Assembly: GCF_000764305.2 (NCBI RefSeq)
Contig: NW_025933269.1
Span: 90,242-154,241 of the forward strand
Direction: 5' to 3'
Source of the DNA: Hyalella azteca
Lineage: Eukaryota; Arthropoda; Malacostraca; Amphipoda; Hyalellidae
Length of the DNA: 64,000 nt
Part shown: positions 48,151 to 61,495 of the stretch, one piece after another
Position numbering within the stretch: the stretch's first letter is position 1
How the letters are laid out: every line of letters starts with the position of its first letter
Program-made: the position numbers and the translations under genes
Notes under the pieces: generated by a model
What the model was told of the DNA's origin: nothing
Seen by the model: the letters and a program-made list of their open reading frames with translations, nothing else
Database searches by the model: none

Positions 48151-51100
48151 CCCAATATTACGAGTACATTATAATTAAAACGCATTTGAGCAAATAGGAG
48201 GAAGAAAACACCCAAATTGACGAAGTTGTTGTTCTCGAAGTCATTCTCGTCATTAGAGGAAATACAGATAAAACAAACAACCAAAACACAACCAAGCAGT
48301 GATCATGATCATTACTGGAGGAAATAAATAGAGATAAACTTAAAAAACACAACCAAGCACATACCTTAAAATTTTGGATGCGAAATCGAAAACAAAAACT
48401 TCTTCAGACCATGGGAATGATGAATACATTACCAGGTTTATTATTTATGCTCGGGAATTTACATCCTATCAAAATTAAAGTTATTTATTCATTAATTAAT
48501 TAATGCATGCATAAATGAACGGAAGGTCATAAAGCCAAGCTTGGACAGCCGTTTTTAGGGACAGAATATCGTGTCTGAATCGACTCCGACACGAACGAGG
48601 CATAGCGATGCACCGGCACCTCCCTCACAATGAGTCGTGAACTCGTCATCAATTCATTACTTGCAGCAACAGGTGAAAGTTCAATTTGAACTAAAATTCT
48701 GGCAACGTAAGATATATTCGACTAATTTCACTACCTCAGTTTAGATTTAAACCGTTAGATGTAAGTTCGGATAATAAAACCTGCCGCATTGTTAATGACC
48801 ACACGTCAACACTGCTAAAAACATAACGATTATAGCTAATTGGAGATTCCGAACAAGATTGTACTTTTGAATGCACTCTAAAGCTTTATCAGAGCAAGAA
48901 AAGACTGAAGAGAACAATATTGTTCTGTTCAATCTACATTAATCAGAAATAGCCTAACTTTTAATTAACATTCTTAATAGCCTAACATATTTTTGTCAAA
49001 TATCAGGTACGAAACCCTCCGTAAGCAAGACTCTGGCAGTGTGCAGTGAGACATAAATCAAAGTTGTAGTGATGTTCCTTTACTGGATGCAAGAAGTATC
49101 TGGGAAATAACGCTTGGACGCTCAGGAACATTGACCATAGGATAAGACAATCACAAATTTGAATTAGAGTTGCGCTGTTCAAAATCAACCTAACCAGGCA
49201 ATTTCTAAATATACACTCCCACAAGAAAGCCTACACATCACTTAGGATAAACCAAATTCAACCCTTACCATCAAAATCAAATACAGGATTTTAGTTGTAG
49301 ATAGCAACCTAACGAATAAATTACAAAAACCTAAACTGAAGTCCGTCGTCAAGGAAAATTAAGATAATAGATTAGCAAGTTCGTAGTAAATGAACAGATA
49401 TTACAATATTATAGCATCGGACCTCGCAGGCTAATTCGACGCTGCTGCTTTACAAGATCAGGTCACCATGAATACCTTGGCGTCCGATAGCGTCACAGCT
49501 AAGACAAGGTCGCTGGAGTTTAGTTAGTAACTAGGAAGTTGTTTATAGTAACTTCGATTATATACCATAACGCGAGGAGACGCCTTGATCGACTCGCCCG
49601 CGAGTGCAGGCAGTGAGCGATCACTGCGTTATCGTGCGTGTGTGCTGAGGCTTAGTGTTAGTGAAGAATTTCAAGAAGCTCGAGACTGATCGGCGAGGAG
49701 AACCGAAGTTCAACGGGTCCCAATTAATTAGCAGGCAACTACTTAGCGCGATTCAGAAGATATCAACAGGATGCAATGGGATCAGAAAATGTGAGCAATA
49801 TAAGCGGAAAACCTGTGAAAGCTGATATCGAAAACTATACACGCCTTAAATTATGCAATCAAAACAGCCACAGAAAAAATATACTTTGGGGTTTTGTTAA
49901 ACCATTTTTGCTAGTCACTAAATCTCCTTAGTGCAATAATCTTTACGTGGTTTACGTGAAGAACAGTGAGCGTAATTAAAAAAAATTCAAGCAGATCCTA
50001 TTCAAGATGCATCTTTAATTAAAAAATAACGTCACAACAAAATACAATAGTCAAGTTTCAAAACAGATCTCTTCCCAATGAGAAACACGAGGCACTAAGC
50101 CATTTGATCGTAAATGTGTTAGGGCCAGCACTGGCACCATAACATTAGCAGCCGTCGACCACGCAGGCGATGAACATCAGTTGCAGTGTTTTGACTAACG
50201 GAATCAGTCTTCACACTTGCTTTCGAAAAAACAATGGAAATAAAATATCTAAATCTAGAAAACTGACACCATTGTGACTAAAAATAAACAATTCTGAGAA
50301 TAATTTATGGCTTTTAACGTTGTGCTATGACAATTGTGAATTTCCAAAAAAATACTTAAAAGTATGGATTTACTACATTCATGATTAGTCATAAAATGCC
50401 AGTTAAGAATCCTCGTTCATTTACGATTGAACACGTTACTTATTTGAGAAAATTCGGACTAAAACAAACGTGGCTCTGCTAAACGTTGCCATCAAAGTTG
50501 ATGCTGACTTACAAGAAACTTGAGACGCATTTGCAAGTGGATCACCATCACTCGGTGAAGTAAGTGAAACTGAAAACAGAATAATACTAAAATGATGAGA
50601 CAAACTTTGGGGTGTATGTTGCGGCTTCTCCGCAACATATGCGTTTCATTAAAAGAAGAATAATCTTCATCAACTAATGGTGATAATATATCGGGACTAA
50701 GCTCATCTGGATTCAGTTCATGACATGGATGTTAGCACATCTATCATTAGCCGGCTCTTGGTTTCTTGTATACACCTGAAATAAATGAAAGTTTGACCTA
50801 ATATCCGATCCTGTATTAACCATAATATATTTAGACTCAGTAGCAATGGCCCACCCACTCCTCGCCAAGCTGGTGCAGTGAGCAAACTGCTGCTAGTGAA
50901 GCTCCTCACAACCGAATAAGAAAGGTACCTACCTGACATTCGTTAATTATGCTAAGAATGTGAGATGCCAAAAAACAAAGCTTTGCGTGAAGTCCTAGAA
51001 ATGACGGGCATCGCCAATGGCAGAAAGCGCTTTACAAACGGCTGCACTAATGTCGCTGATGCAACACGCACGATATCTAATAATCCAGTGTAGAGGCAAG

Positions 51101-52071
51101 GAAAGAGGCTCTTAAGCGTAACGATTCAGTGCGACGTAATAAGCCGGAGCTAAGATTGCAGAACTCCAAGAGATTCGGTTGAAATTACATGACATATTAT
51201 TGAAAAAAATACTAAGTAAAACGTCAGCTAAAGTGCAAATTGTCAACATATAGTGGTTAAACTCATAATTTTGAACATAAGCGGTTAAACTAAAAATTGT
51301 CAACATACTAGTACAATGGTTAAACTCGATTGTCTACATACAGCATTAGAACTGTGCGATTGAAAAATAAATTTCAATACTATTATGGCAAAATGTTAGC
51401 ATGACTCCCAAAACTCTAGGGGCTTATCTCTGCCTGGAATAAGAACGTGAATGTTAACATCTTGAGTGTTATTATTAAAATTTAATCATGAGGCACTGTC
51501 AACTACCCTAATTTGAGTTTTCGACAGGTCAATTACGATAATTGCGATGCTCTGACATATGACAGTGGAGGTGTGAGAGAATGCAAGAACCAGCATCAGT
51601 GACACAATTCTACAACATAATGCGTGAACTTACATAATGAAATGAGAACAAGAAACACGAAAGCTGCACTGCCTCATGAAATATTAGTAGTAACATAGCT
51701 ATATATACTATAGTAAGCGGTAGTTCATGAAGTTGATATGACAATAACCTAAAGCGTCAACTGGCCAAAAATGTTTACCTCCATAATCAAAATAACCAAT
51801 AAATTAAAGGAAGACTTTTGAAGGCGCAACTCCTAGATGACCAAATCATCTTGGCCCCGAGCTTATTTTCTAGAAGAAGCTTTACCTCGCTATCTGGTGA
51901 GAAATTGTTACATGCAGGGAACTGAGGTATTTTTGTTCAGCCTAGAGTCTTATTGAGTGAGGATCATTAAAATCAGAAGTTAATACATTGCAAACATTTT
52001 CACAGCCAAATTGCCAAGTTCACATTCATACCTTAATAAGCTAAATAACGAGAAACTCTAAATAAAATGAG
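48151..52071. other. Intergenic DNA, no gene recognised
   Basis: No supported exon. About 49565-49770 is locally rich in CpG and G+C, which could mark a promoter or the edge of a retroelement, but no coding sequence or splice chain follows it on either strand. Confidence 0.5.
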
Positions 52072-55000
52072 CTATGTGCTTGAGATTCTTAGCAGATCAG
52101 GATTAAGATCATTAGAGGCATGGACGGCTAACCCTCCATCGTCGGGATTAATGTTCTGACACGTTAACACATTGAGTCTTCGTCGCACCTCCACGGCAGC
52201 AGTTGTACCATCAACTGCAGCGCATTTAGCCAAATTGCTCTCATTAAACTCACATACAATTTCTGAACAATCAACAATATTTGTTTCGAAGTCATCTAAA
52301 GATGGCAGTGTAGCCACGTTACTTTCATCGACTGTTGCAACTTTGGTCGGAGAATCCACTAACTGCATTTCAAACTGGGCATCCGGGATATAAATTTGGG
52401 ACGTGTTGGGCTGAGCGGATGAGTTGCTCACGCGTCGGGAGAGGGACGAGCGTTCTGTAATATTGCGTGCAAATGCATCCATAGCTGCCTTGTGATCTGA
52501 CGAAGAGTTTTGTGTTATAAAACAATCTGATGTATCTGGCATGCAGTGCTTGGCAAACTCTCGTTGATATTGAGATTTGAGGTCAGCTTTGGGGGGGTTG
52601 GCTTTCAAAAACCCATCGATTGATACGTCACTCAGGCCGCCTTTCACTGCTATTGCTGCTTTTACTCTGCGAATAAATAGGTTTATGACATACTTATTAC
52701 AAAAGAAATAATGACTACTTGCAATTACTACGGCATTATGATATTAATATAAAGACAATATTTCAACATAATTCCATGGACAAAACCGTGTAGGCACCAA
52801 GAAATAGCGGGTATAACACTTGCCAAGATCGAACTATTTATGAGTTACAAGGTACGACCTACAAGAAACGAGCCGTTAAAATTAAATCATTTAGGACTTT
52901 CCATTGAGTATTTCAGAGCCTCCGATGTACAGTTAATCGCATTTCTTATCATCTGATGACAAACAATAATGTACAGGAGAGTCACGAATGCGTGCAAAAT
53001 TTTAACAAATAAGCGGATGAAAAATCTGTCAGCTGAAATCTGTGGTGATATCTGTTCCATAAAGCTTATTGCTCGCCGGTATTAAATATATATACCCGTG
53101 TGCAATATTTCTAGTCTATTAATATTTCAAAGCAGCAGACTCATCTTAGTCAACAGCAATATCAGACAGATTCAATGAAAAAATCTCACCGCGAATATTA
53201 GCTGAATAATTATGGCAATAGAAATAATAATAAACCCACTCAATGAAGAAATATCCTCGCAAACAGTTGGAAAAATACATTTGTTTAGTGAAGCCATATA
53301 CCTGTTAGCAAAGTCTATGGCAGTCTCGTGAGGCTGGCGTGTGACGGGCGGCAGATACCAGACATCACACACTATGGCCCAGGATGTCATGGTGTACAGC
53401 ACGTACGAGAAGAACGCGTCCTGCCACCAGTACGCGTCACCGAAGCGCGAGTCGAAGCGGATAGCCACAGGATAAATGACCGAGTCAATCTGTACGTTAA
53501 CGAAGCATAGCGAAATCAGTTAGTTCGCATTACAGTGAATAGAGATGAGTTACATTTATGCATGAAGCACATTTTACGCCGGCAACTGAACCGTACCAAG
53601 AATAATATATAGGAAACATAAGGTATTGATAAAGCTGGAACTAGCTGGCATTTTTGGTTTCTGTAACAGTACCATTTTCACGGTACGAAATAAATGCTAA
53701 GTTATTTATAATTAGTAAGATCGATGAAATATGGATGAATAAGACACTTAAAATGGTTTTCAAGTCATTGTCATAAAAAAGTAAAATTAAATAAAAGGCT
53801 GATAACCCAACCTCAAAGGCACCCTTTTTGAACTGCACCACCGAAGTGTTGTTCACGCACACGCCCTCCGGGAAGATCAAGATAGGCGGGAGCTCGGGAT
53901 TGGCAGTGTGCTCTTTCAGTCTGTCAGTACAGGCTGAAGTTTTTTGCGTGGATCTTATCATCAAATGACCATGTAAATTGGTTTACTTGTGGCAATACAA
54001 CTCTCCAAATTATTATTTTTTGAGAGTTAACATGGACGAAATAAATAATTACTTCAAGTAAATTCAATACTACCTCATGACTATATTCAAATTGCAAGCA
54101 GAATGAAAGTTGTATTGACATGAACAAAGATAAAATACGATTGAAAGCTCATGAACTTGAAACATTTTTCCTTGAATAGGAAAGTGCATCAAAAATATCA
54201 AATACACAGTACTGATATAAACGATAAACCACATGAAATTATAGCAATAATTGGATATTTGATTCAAATATGATGATTTCGCAGTCAAGATCTCATAGAT
54301 ATTGAAACTGTTTATAAACACACTTTGGCAGGATGTAGCTACCTTCGTGAGACTTCGGAGCGATCTTTGGCACTGCTTCTCTCAAACCAGATGTGGGTTG
54401 AGCTGCGACTCAGCAGGGTCATGAAATAGCCCAACAAGCCGCCATGTCTCTGTCCAACCTGTCCGTAAATTATTACTTAAAATTTAAAGTTTAGAAGCAA
54501 GCAAACATCTACTTCTATGGTGTTGCAAAATTTAATAGAGAAAGCTAACTAATTTTGAACTTATTGGAAAACATTCACGTATTTATAATAGTTGACTTCC
54601 AACAAACTTCAAACTAATAATTTTGAAGATCTACCAAATTCAAATTGCTACGTATAAGCAACATTTACGAAACGTTATCTTACCATATCATAAACGTTGT
54701 CGGTGGATAAAATCATGGAATCAATAGGAGAAGTGTGGTTGGCCACTGTGATGCCCGACTTCGGCCGGTTTTCCGTGTTGTGAAACGTGGCAAACAGAGA
54801 AAGAGATCCCGCCACAAAATCAAAGCAAAAAATGCTCAGGCGCCCATTCAATTTACGTTTAGTTGGACCTTCTGGGAATGCTCCGACAACAACAGTGCAT
54901 GCAAGCAGAATGAGCATCCCAGTTAAAAGGACCATCATTCTTGTTGGCAGCAGAAACAAATATCGAATAAGGAAGCCACTCATCCATAGCAGCGTGAGTC

Positions 55001-55427
55001 GGCAGCTGACAAACTCGTAATCCCGCGTATTGGTTCGCGTAAGAAGGTTCCAGCATGGAGGCACTTCAGGAACAAAATTCGTCAGAACTGTGTCTTCAAC
55101 AATGGCTGACACTCCCGCCCTAATGTACTCTAATATATCACTCATATGAAACCCATTCTCATCGGCTTCAGGCAAACCCAAATACTTGGGCTGGCTGAAA
55201 GATAATTGTTGGATATCCTCAACAATGTCAGACTCATCAAGAGACACAGATGGGAAGCGATCTCTTCTTCTTTCCTCAACTCTGTTTTGGCTGAATTGGA
55301 ATAGTTTAAGAAGCAATTGAATATATCTTTTTCTTAATCCAAGTCGTCGGCCGCAGGCAGCTATTAAAAATAGAAAAACAAACAAGCAGAAATGGATCAA
55401 TAACAACGATCCGAGTAGAGATTCCAT
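52072..55427 (-). CDS. ER glycerol-3-phosphate acyltransferase, GPAT3/GPAT4 type (five exons)
   Basis: Exons on the minus strand: 55427-54684, 54458-54343, 53920-53812, 53489-53302 and 52666-52072. All are GT-AG with matching phases; 583 codons. The enzyme acylates sn-glycerol-3-phosphate in the first step of phospholipid and triglyceride synthesis at the ER membrane. An N-terminal hydrophobic segment (about 4-25) and a longer one (about 150-184) are membrane-associated. Motif I is NHTSPID (230-236, catalytic HX4D). GQRHGG begins exon 2, HIWFERS and KDR follow, FPEG (303-306) leads into VCVNNTS, then IYPVAIRFD and TSWAIVCDVWYLPP. An in-frame TAA lies upstream of the ATG, and the ATG has A at -3 and G at +4. 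The family usually ends about 40 residues after the GGL segment of the last exon. Here about 150 further Ser/Asn/Asp-rich residues follow without a recognisable domain. GPAT3 and GPAT4 cannot be told apart here. Confidence 0.93.
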
Positions 55428-57512
55428 GTTAAATGTACTTTGAACACAAACTAATTATAATTCAGCAGAAATGAACGTTTCCAAACTTAGATAAAATATC
55501 AAGAAGCACAAAAGCACTTCATGTTTACCTGAAAGGATAAAAAATAAGGATAAATAGACATTGGGCATTTCAAACATTTCAAAACATTTTCAAAAGATAT
55601 TGGATAGATAATATGGATATAATTTAGCAGTAAATGTTCACATGTCAATATCAAAAATTATTTATAACCTGAATCACATTTGAAGGGCAATGATATGCAA
55701 TACCTTAATATTTATAGTAACTTCTTTCTTTTTTAATTAGTTTGCAGAGAAAGAAGTCTGAGTTGTAAACTCACTTAAAATTGCTCAGTTACAGTAATGA
55801 TTAAATATGGCAAATTAGTAATTAAAAAATATGTTGGAAATTTCTCCTGCAGGCGAGACAAACACTTTTACTTTTAGTTGGTACCAGTATGTTGGAAACT
55901 ATGAATAAAGGAGGTGCAAGGAATATGCTAAACTTGGTGCAAGGAGCACCAGACAAATGCATGCAAGAAGCATTGTGTATCATTATGTAGCATTAGGCAT
56001 CATGAACATGAATTAGGGATTTCCTGGAAGAAATTGTAATCCATAATAGAATTCTAAATTGGCTGAAACCAAATGATAAAGGCATTTTGGGTTAATAGTC
56101 ATGAATCAAAGTAATGACAATATAAATAAGGCAGGCACTTAATTAGCAAGTAGGAAATGAATAATAATAAATAACCTTAGAGGTGCCACCTAGATCCTTG
56201 AAATAATCATGTTATAAATGGGTACCTACAAACAATAGAAGCAGACACATATAGCAGCACAACATCATAATTAAACAACACATATAAATATATATTACTG
56301 CAGGCTAAGGCACATAGAATACAATTATTTTCTCATTTTGTTCTTGGTAAACATATTGTTACATCTTGATGGCAAGATTTCTTCCAAGAACAACATGTCA
56401 TACAAGCTGGAGGGAGCAAGGGCTTCACTAATCCTGTGGAGGCACAAGTGGGGCAACATGAACTCAAAGGAAGGAATTTTTTGCAGCGCAACCTTGCTGT
56501 GATTACTCCACTAAGCTATCAGCCTGTCAATGCAACAGCAGTCTCATCACCTCCAGCACCCAATGCCTCAGAGGCTGGTTCCTGGAGAGATGAAAATATT
56601 TATACATGAATGAATGCAGCATTGCTAAGGGTGACCAGACTTTGGCAACAACACCCAATGAGTACTCAGATACTGACTGTACTGGCTAATGCAGTCAGTG
56701 TCTAAATGAATAATATGAATGAGTCAGTATTGGGATTATTCCATGCTATTTACAAAAACAATATTAATCATCTTTGGAAATTTACTTCCTGAAGTAATGC
56801 TTAGTTGAATTTGAGGTTATTGAATTCTACTAATCATAAATCATAGTTCTGACTATTAATAGTACTATAAGGTGACATAATGGTGTTTGGTGATAAGCAG
56901 CAAGGTAAATGTAGTATCTGCCAGATAGAAACTTGCGTGTCACTGTCTGACTGACAGTAAGATGGAATTCTAGAAATAATGCTTAATTTATTATTTTTTA
57001 TCCCCCTTGGCCAGTTTTCAGTCCAAAAATTTTAGTTAAGATAGAAAGGAAGAAAAATAAAAGGAATTCAAGTTGCACATAAAAGAATGAAAGTTGCAAC
57101 ATTCAAAGATTTCAATTAGGCTAAATAATAGATTTTACTTCAGCAACAATTTGTCTCTAAGTTAAAGACATCAAATTAACCATCATGAAGTAATAACAAA
57201 TCTTGCCACCAATAAGAGTTCAAGGCGATGCACACTGCAGAGGCTGTTTGAGGGAGCAGAATCATGTACATGAGAATACAGTGAAAGCATGTGCACAGTT
57301 ATATGATATACTGGATTCTGGTTGCCAATGCAGCAGTGCATATCAATCTGCCTTGCCAAGTGTTTATACTAAAAACAACACTTGTAAATTTAATCACAAA
57401 TATTGGTTGAAATAATTAATAACTAAGTGAGAAGAGTCGATTCAAGAAGCCATAGCTAGTGATCTCTTTGTTTGCAGTTGTAATGAAATAAATTATTGTT
57501 TTGAATGGTGTT
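55428..57512. other. Non-coding DNA upstream of GPAT
   Basis: Presumably includes the GPAT 5'UTR and promoter, but no transcription start or upstream exon can be placed. No other gene recognised. Confidence 0.45.
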
Positions 57513-58376
57513 AAGGGGAGTGTCTACCCTAAAATTTTGGATTTTGGCTTTCCCAGCTTTTAGTCTCATCTTAAAGCCAACATTCTGACCTATCCAATGG
57601 TACAAAAACCATCTCTGTACATTGATTTGTGTGTTCACAACATATCGCGAAAGGGTTAGGGGTGGTGGAGTTCTTTAACATTTAAGATAGGCCGAAATTA
57701 CCGGCAGTCCACTTAAATAGCTAGTCTGAACATGCTGTGCTTCAGTCATACGCCTGCAGTCGTACGGGATAGTTCTCGTGCCGTCATTCACACCATCCTT
57801 GACAGAAATTGAGCTCCAGTATCATCTAGTCTTGCAACCCTGCACTCTTGAATGTCTATTTTGAGGCGCGCGCGACTTTGTTGGGCTCTACTGAAAAGTT
57901 GACTTATTGTCACTGCAAACCTATCTCCTCCTAGAGTTTTGAAGCTACAACAATGAGGCATATATCATTAGATTTGCAAAAAAAAGATCTACAATGTTGC
58001 GTAGGCATTTTTCTAATTTCATTAGTTTAGATTTTATTTAGTAAAAAGAGGGGAAAAAATTGAAAAATTTCTGAAAAATGGCCCCCCACCCACAAAAATT
58101 AGAATTTCAAAAAATGCCTACACAGTTTTGTAGATATGGTCCTTACATATTAAATGATATGTGTCTCGATGTTGTGGCTTGAAAACTCTAAGAGATAGAT
58201 TTCTATGGTACCATTTTTGGCCATTTTTTAAAGAATTTCACATTTTCTTTTGAACATTTATTTAAAAAAATTCACATGAACAAAATGCTTTTTTTCTATT
58301 TTACATGAGTGTACCAAGTTTCTGAGTGATCTGTCTGTAAATAGCCGAGATAAATTTTAGGGTAGACGCTCCCCTT
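57513..58376. mobile_element. 864-bp foldback transposon with nested inverted repeats
   Basis: The ends AAGGGGAGTGTCTACCCTAA (left) and the reverse complement of the right end (AAGGGGAGCGTCTACCCTAA) match over about 26 bp with one or two differences. A second, longer imperfect inverted repeat of about 100 bp pairs 57919-58019 with 58098-58204 (shared words TAGAGTTTT, ACAACA and GTAGGCATTTTT). The left edge reads TTAA while the right edge reads TTCA, so a TTAA target duplication is possible but mutated. There is no open frame for a transposase. A related single end lies at 35204. Confidence 0.85.
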
Positions 58377-59692
58377 CATGGTATATTCAGTTCAAGTTAA
58401 TCAACATTTGTACAATTTCTGATGAAGGTTATAAATATTTCTTGAATTTTAAATTATGAAACAAATTTTTTTCATAACATTCTTTTAATGATCCTGGTCT
58501 CATAGCTTAATATTTTAAATTCAACTATTTTGTCACTTCAAAAGACTTGCTCCATTGACTACATTGACCATTCCATATCGGCATTATTTTACACAAGCGT
58601 ATTCATGGAACATTTCTGAAATAATAATGATATTTTCATTCCAATGTATAATTGGGATCCATAAATTACCTACCAAACATAGTGACAGAACACAAATTTT
58701 TTAGAATCAGTTTGTTTTTAATTTCCTCATCTCCTCAAGATTTGAACCAATGTCTTGTACATGATTATGCTGGCATCCATGATGCAATATTGGTCTGCTT
58801 ATAAAGGACTCAAAAATGAACTTGAGGAAGAATCTGAAAATGTCTTTGCTTCAACACTGTGCTCCTGAATCCATTTATTGCCACTTAATTTGGACTCCAT
58901 GTACAAAAATTCTACCTTCATTCCCAGGGTCTTCCCACAGAGCTGTCAGACCAATAACAATGCAGAACATCAATATAACAATGAACGTTACACATTAAAA
59001 TTAAATCAAATAACCACATGTAATTTTTACTTGGTTATGTGCTGTTCTTATAAATTGTGAAATCTTTTCCATAAGGTTTCTGATATTCATAACTGATCAT
59101 TAATTTTTTTTCAACTTTTGATCAACTATCATTCTGAAATTTATCAATCTTGTTCATCTATCAAGTTATGAATTCTAAACACTTTTATAAGAATTTTTCA
59201 CTCCTCTACACATCACTAGTAGGGATAACTTTAATAACACCACATAACACATGCCTAACATCTCGAAATTCTGCCTCTCTCATTAAAAAAAATTCACGCT
59301 TATAAAAAATGAACACTTTATAAAAGACATGACACATTTGAAAACCCACAATGGAAGATGAAATTATTATTGAGCCCTGTTTTTGTTTTCAGTGCTATCT
59401 GAAGTGAAGTTGGTAACATGGTAAGACAATATCAACAAAAACATGCAAAATTTTTTGTATAAGTATGGTAAAAAAAGGAGGGTGGTTAAACTGAAACTTT
59501 TCATCATTTAGTTAAATCTCATGGATCACATCTACATATTTTGAAATCAAATTTGACATCGCCCAAACAGGGAGTGTGATATCTTCAGGTGTTCATGGTG
59601 CTTAATGAATTCCACACTTACTGAGTTACAGTGCAATTCTGGGATTGGCAGTACTTATTGGTCTTGGCAAAGAGCACCTGGTTTTGGTGCCT

Positions 59693-59723
59693 GGGGGGCC
59701 AGGGGGGAGGGGAGAAACTGGGG
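59693..59723 (+). other. Putative G-quadruplex motif
   Basis: G-runs of 6, 6, 4 and 4 with loops of 3, 1 and 7 bases satisfy the common four-run rule. It stands out in an A+T-rich surrounding. No gene is adjacent. Confidence 0.6.
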
Positions 59724-60746
59724 AAGTGACAGGAGACAGGACTTACAATTTACGATCAACACAAGTTAGGAATTTAAATTATTTATTCTAGATCAAAGAA
59801 GATAATATAAAATTTGAATTTTTTGGACATTTCATATTTACAATGAAGTATAACTTTACTAGAATCAATTTTAAGTACTGGAGTGGGTCCAGGGTGAAGA
59901 AAGGAGGTGAATATTGCAAGATCTTTGGCGGCGCATCAGCAGCAAAATTTATGCCTTCAGAAGATCTTGCTGAAACATTTGAATTGAAATTATTGCATTT
60001 CATATATTTGCCAGTCTTCAGTCAACTATTTAGAAATAGTTGAAAATTTGAAAGACTGCAAGTGCACACAGTAAGGTTTCTGGTATGTTTGATTGATCAG
60101 GATTCAGTGAAGCTTGTTCGGAAATCAGTTGTAATGAGTGTAAGTGTTGCAGTGCGTGGAGAGTAAGGGATATACTATCAAAGTTGTTAGCAGCATTTTC
60201 TTATTAAAAATTACTTGGTGATGCATCTTGAAAATGGCAGGTGACATTTTGGGCAGAAAATCCATATCTTGGCAACGCAGCTTGCAAATTCTGCACCCTG
60301 GGAGTGGGTGAGTGGAGCACTGGAGCAGGCTTCGCAAGTCACCATTTTCTCCAAGTTGCCTGAGCATGAGCAATACAATACAACATGATTATCATTATGT
60401 CATCTGTCAACATCCACAATTCCACATACAAAATAAAATGTACACAAATTGCAAAGCATGCCATGAAGTAAATTAAGAAAAAAGGATTGTGCAGTAAATC
60501 ATCTTACTTAATATTTACTTCTGTAGGTTGCAAAATGTCAAAATGACAACAATGACTGACAAAAGAACAATAACTTACTTCTGTAGGTACTAGAGTAGAC
60601 TACTAGGTAACAAGGGCTAATAGTAATGGTCATGAGTCATGTCTGTCATGACAAGAAGAGAGTTGGGACTGAGCACTTGCAGTGACGTCCAGCTGAGCTT
60701 GCAGCTGCCAGCTGGGAGCTTGCAGTTGCTGTGTTGCAGTGACCAC

Positions 60747-60772
60747 TGTCCAGTGACACTGGTCACTGGACA
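60747..60772. repeat. Perfect inverted repeat, 11-bp arms
   Basis: TGTCCAGTGAC and GTCACTGGACA flank the loop ACTG. It would form a stable hairpin. No terminator or RNA gene context is evident. Confidence 0.85.
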
Positions 60773-61495
60773 CGGACAGAAGACAGTGGATACTCAGTTC
60801 CAGTTGGACAGTGGATAGAAAACTTGAAGTTAAAACTTTAGATTAAGTGCACATCCAAAAAAGGGTGTTCTTTTAATTATATGTTTTTTGGGGTGCAGAT
60901 TAAGAATCTGAAATCCGTTTTTGGCGGTCAGCATCGGAAAACTGATTTTTTCCAATTTTTTATATATTTTCTAGAGAAAACGACAAAGAGGGACCTGGAA
61001 AATGACAATGGGGGACCCGTGGGGAACCGGGGGTTTTAGGGGTGGAGGACACACCCGAGGCTCTAATTCGTCTAAAAAAATCGGGCAAAAATCGGCAAAA
61101 TTGGCGAAAATTTTGAAAAAAATCAGAATTTTTTCCAATTTTTTATATATTTTCTATAGAAAACAAAATACTGAGGCTCTAATTGATCAAAAAAAAATCA
61201 GGCAAAAATCGGCAAAATTGGCGAAAAAAACTATCCTAACCTAACCGTGGTTGCAATGTCGTGGTTACCTGCAATGTCGTCATTGTCATGGTTGCCCTTG
61301 CAGGAGTATATGGCAAATGGGTCACCGAGGCTAAGTTAAAAGCGCTATAAATCCACGGATATTGGGGCCAAGAAGCCCAAGATTTAACTTGCATTTTATC
61401 TTAGAAATTATATAAAAATCGGCATATATAAAAATCGGTTTTCTGATGCCGACCGCCAAAAACGGATTTCAGATTATTTATCTACACCCCAAAAA

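Larger units (their letters stand above)
58377..60837. other. Intergenic DNA with a G-quadruplex-like tract and a palindrome
   Basis: No gene recognised. A run of four G-tracts lies at 59693-59723, and an 11-bp perfect inverted repeat lies at 60747-60772 within a segment rich in repeated CAGTG and GCTTGCAG words (60660-60790). Confidence 0.5.

Noticed and set aside
61228..61245. CCTAACCTAACC as a piece of arthropod telomere repeat (TTAGG)
   Set aside because: Only two units, inside a transposon. Not evidence for a telomeric tract.
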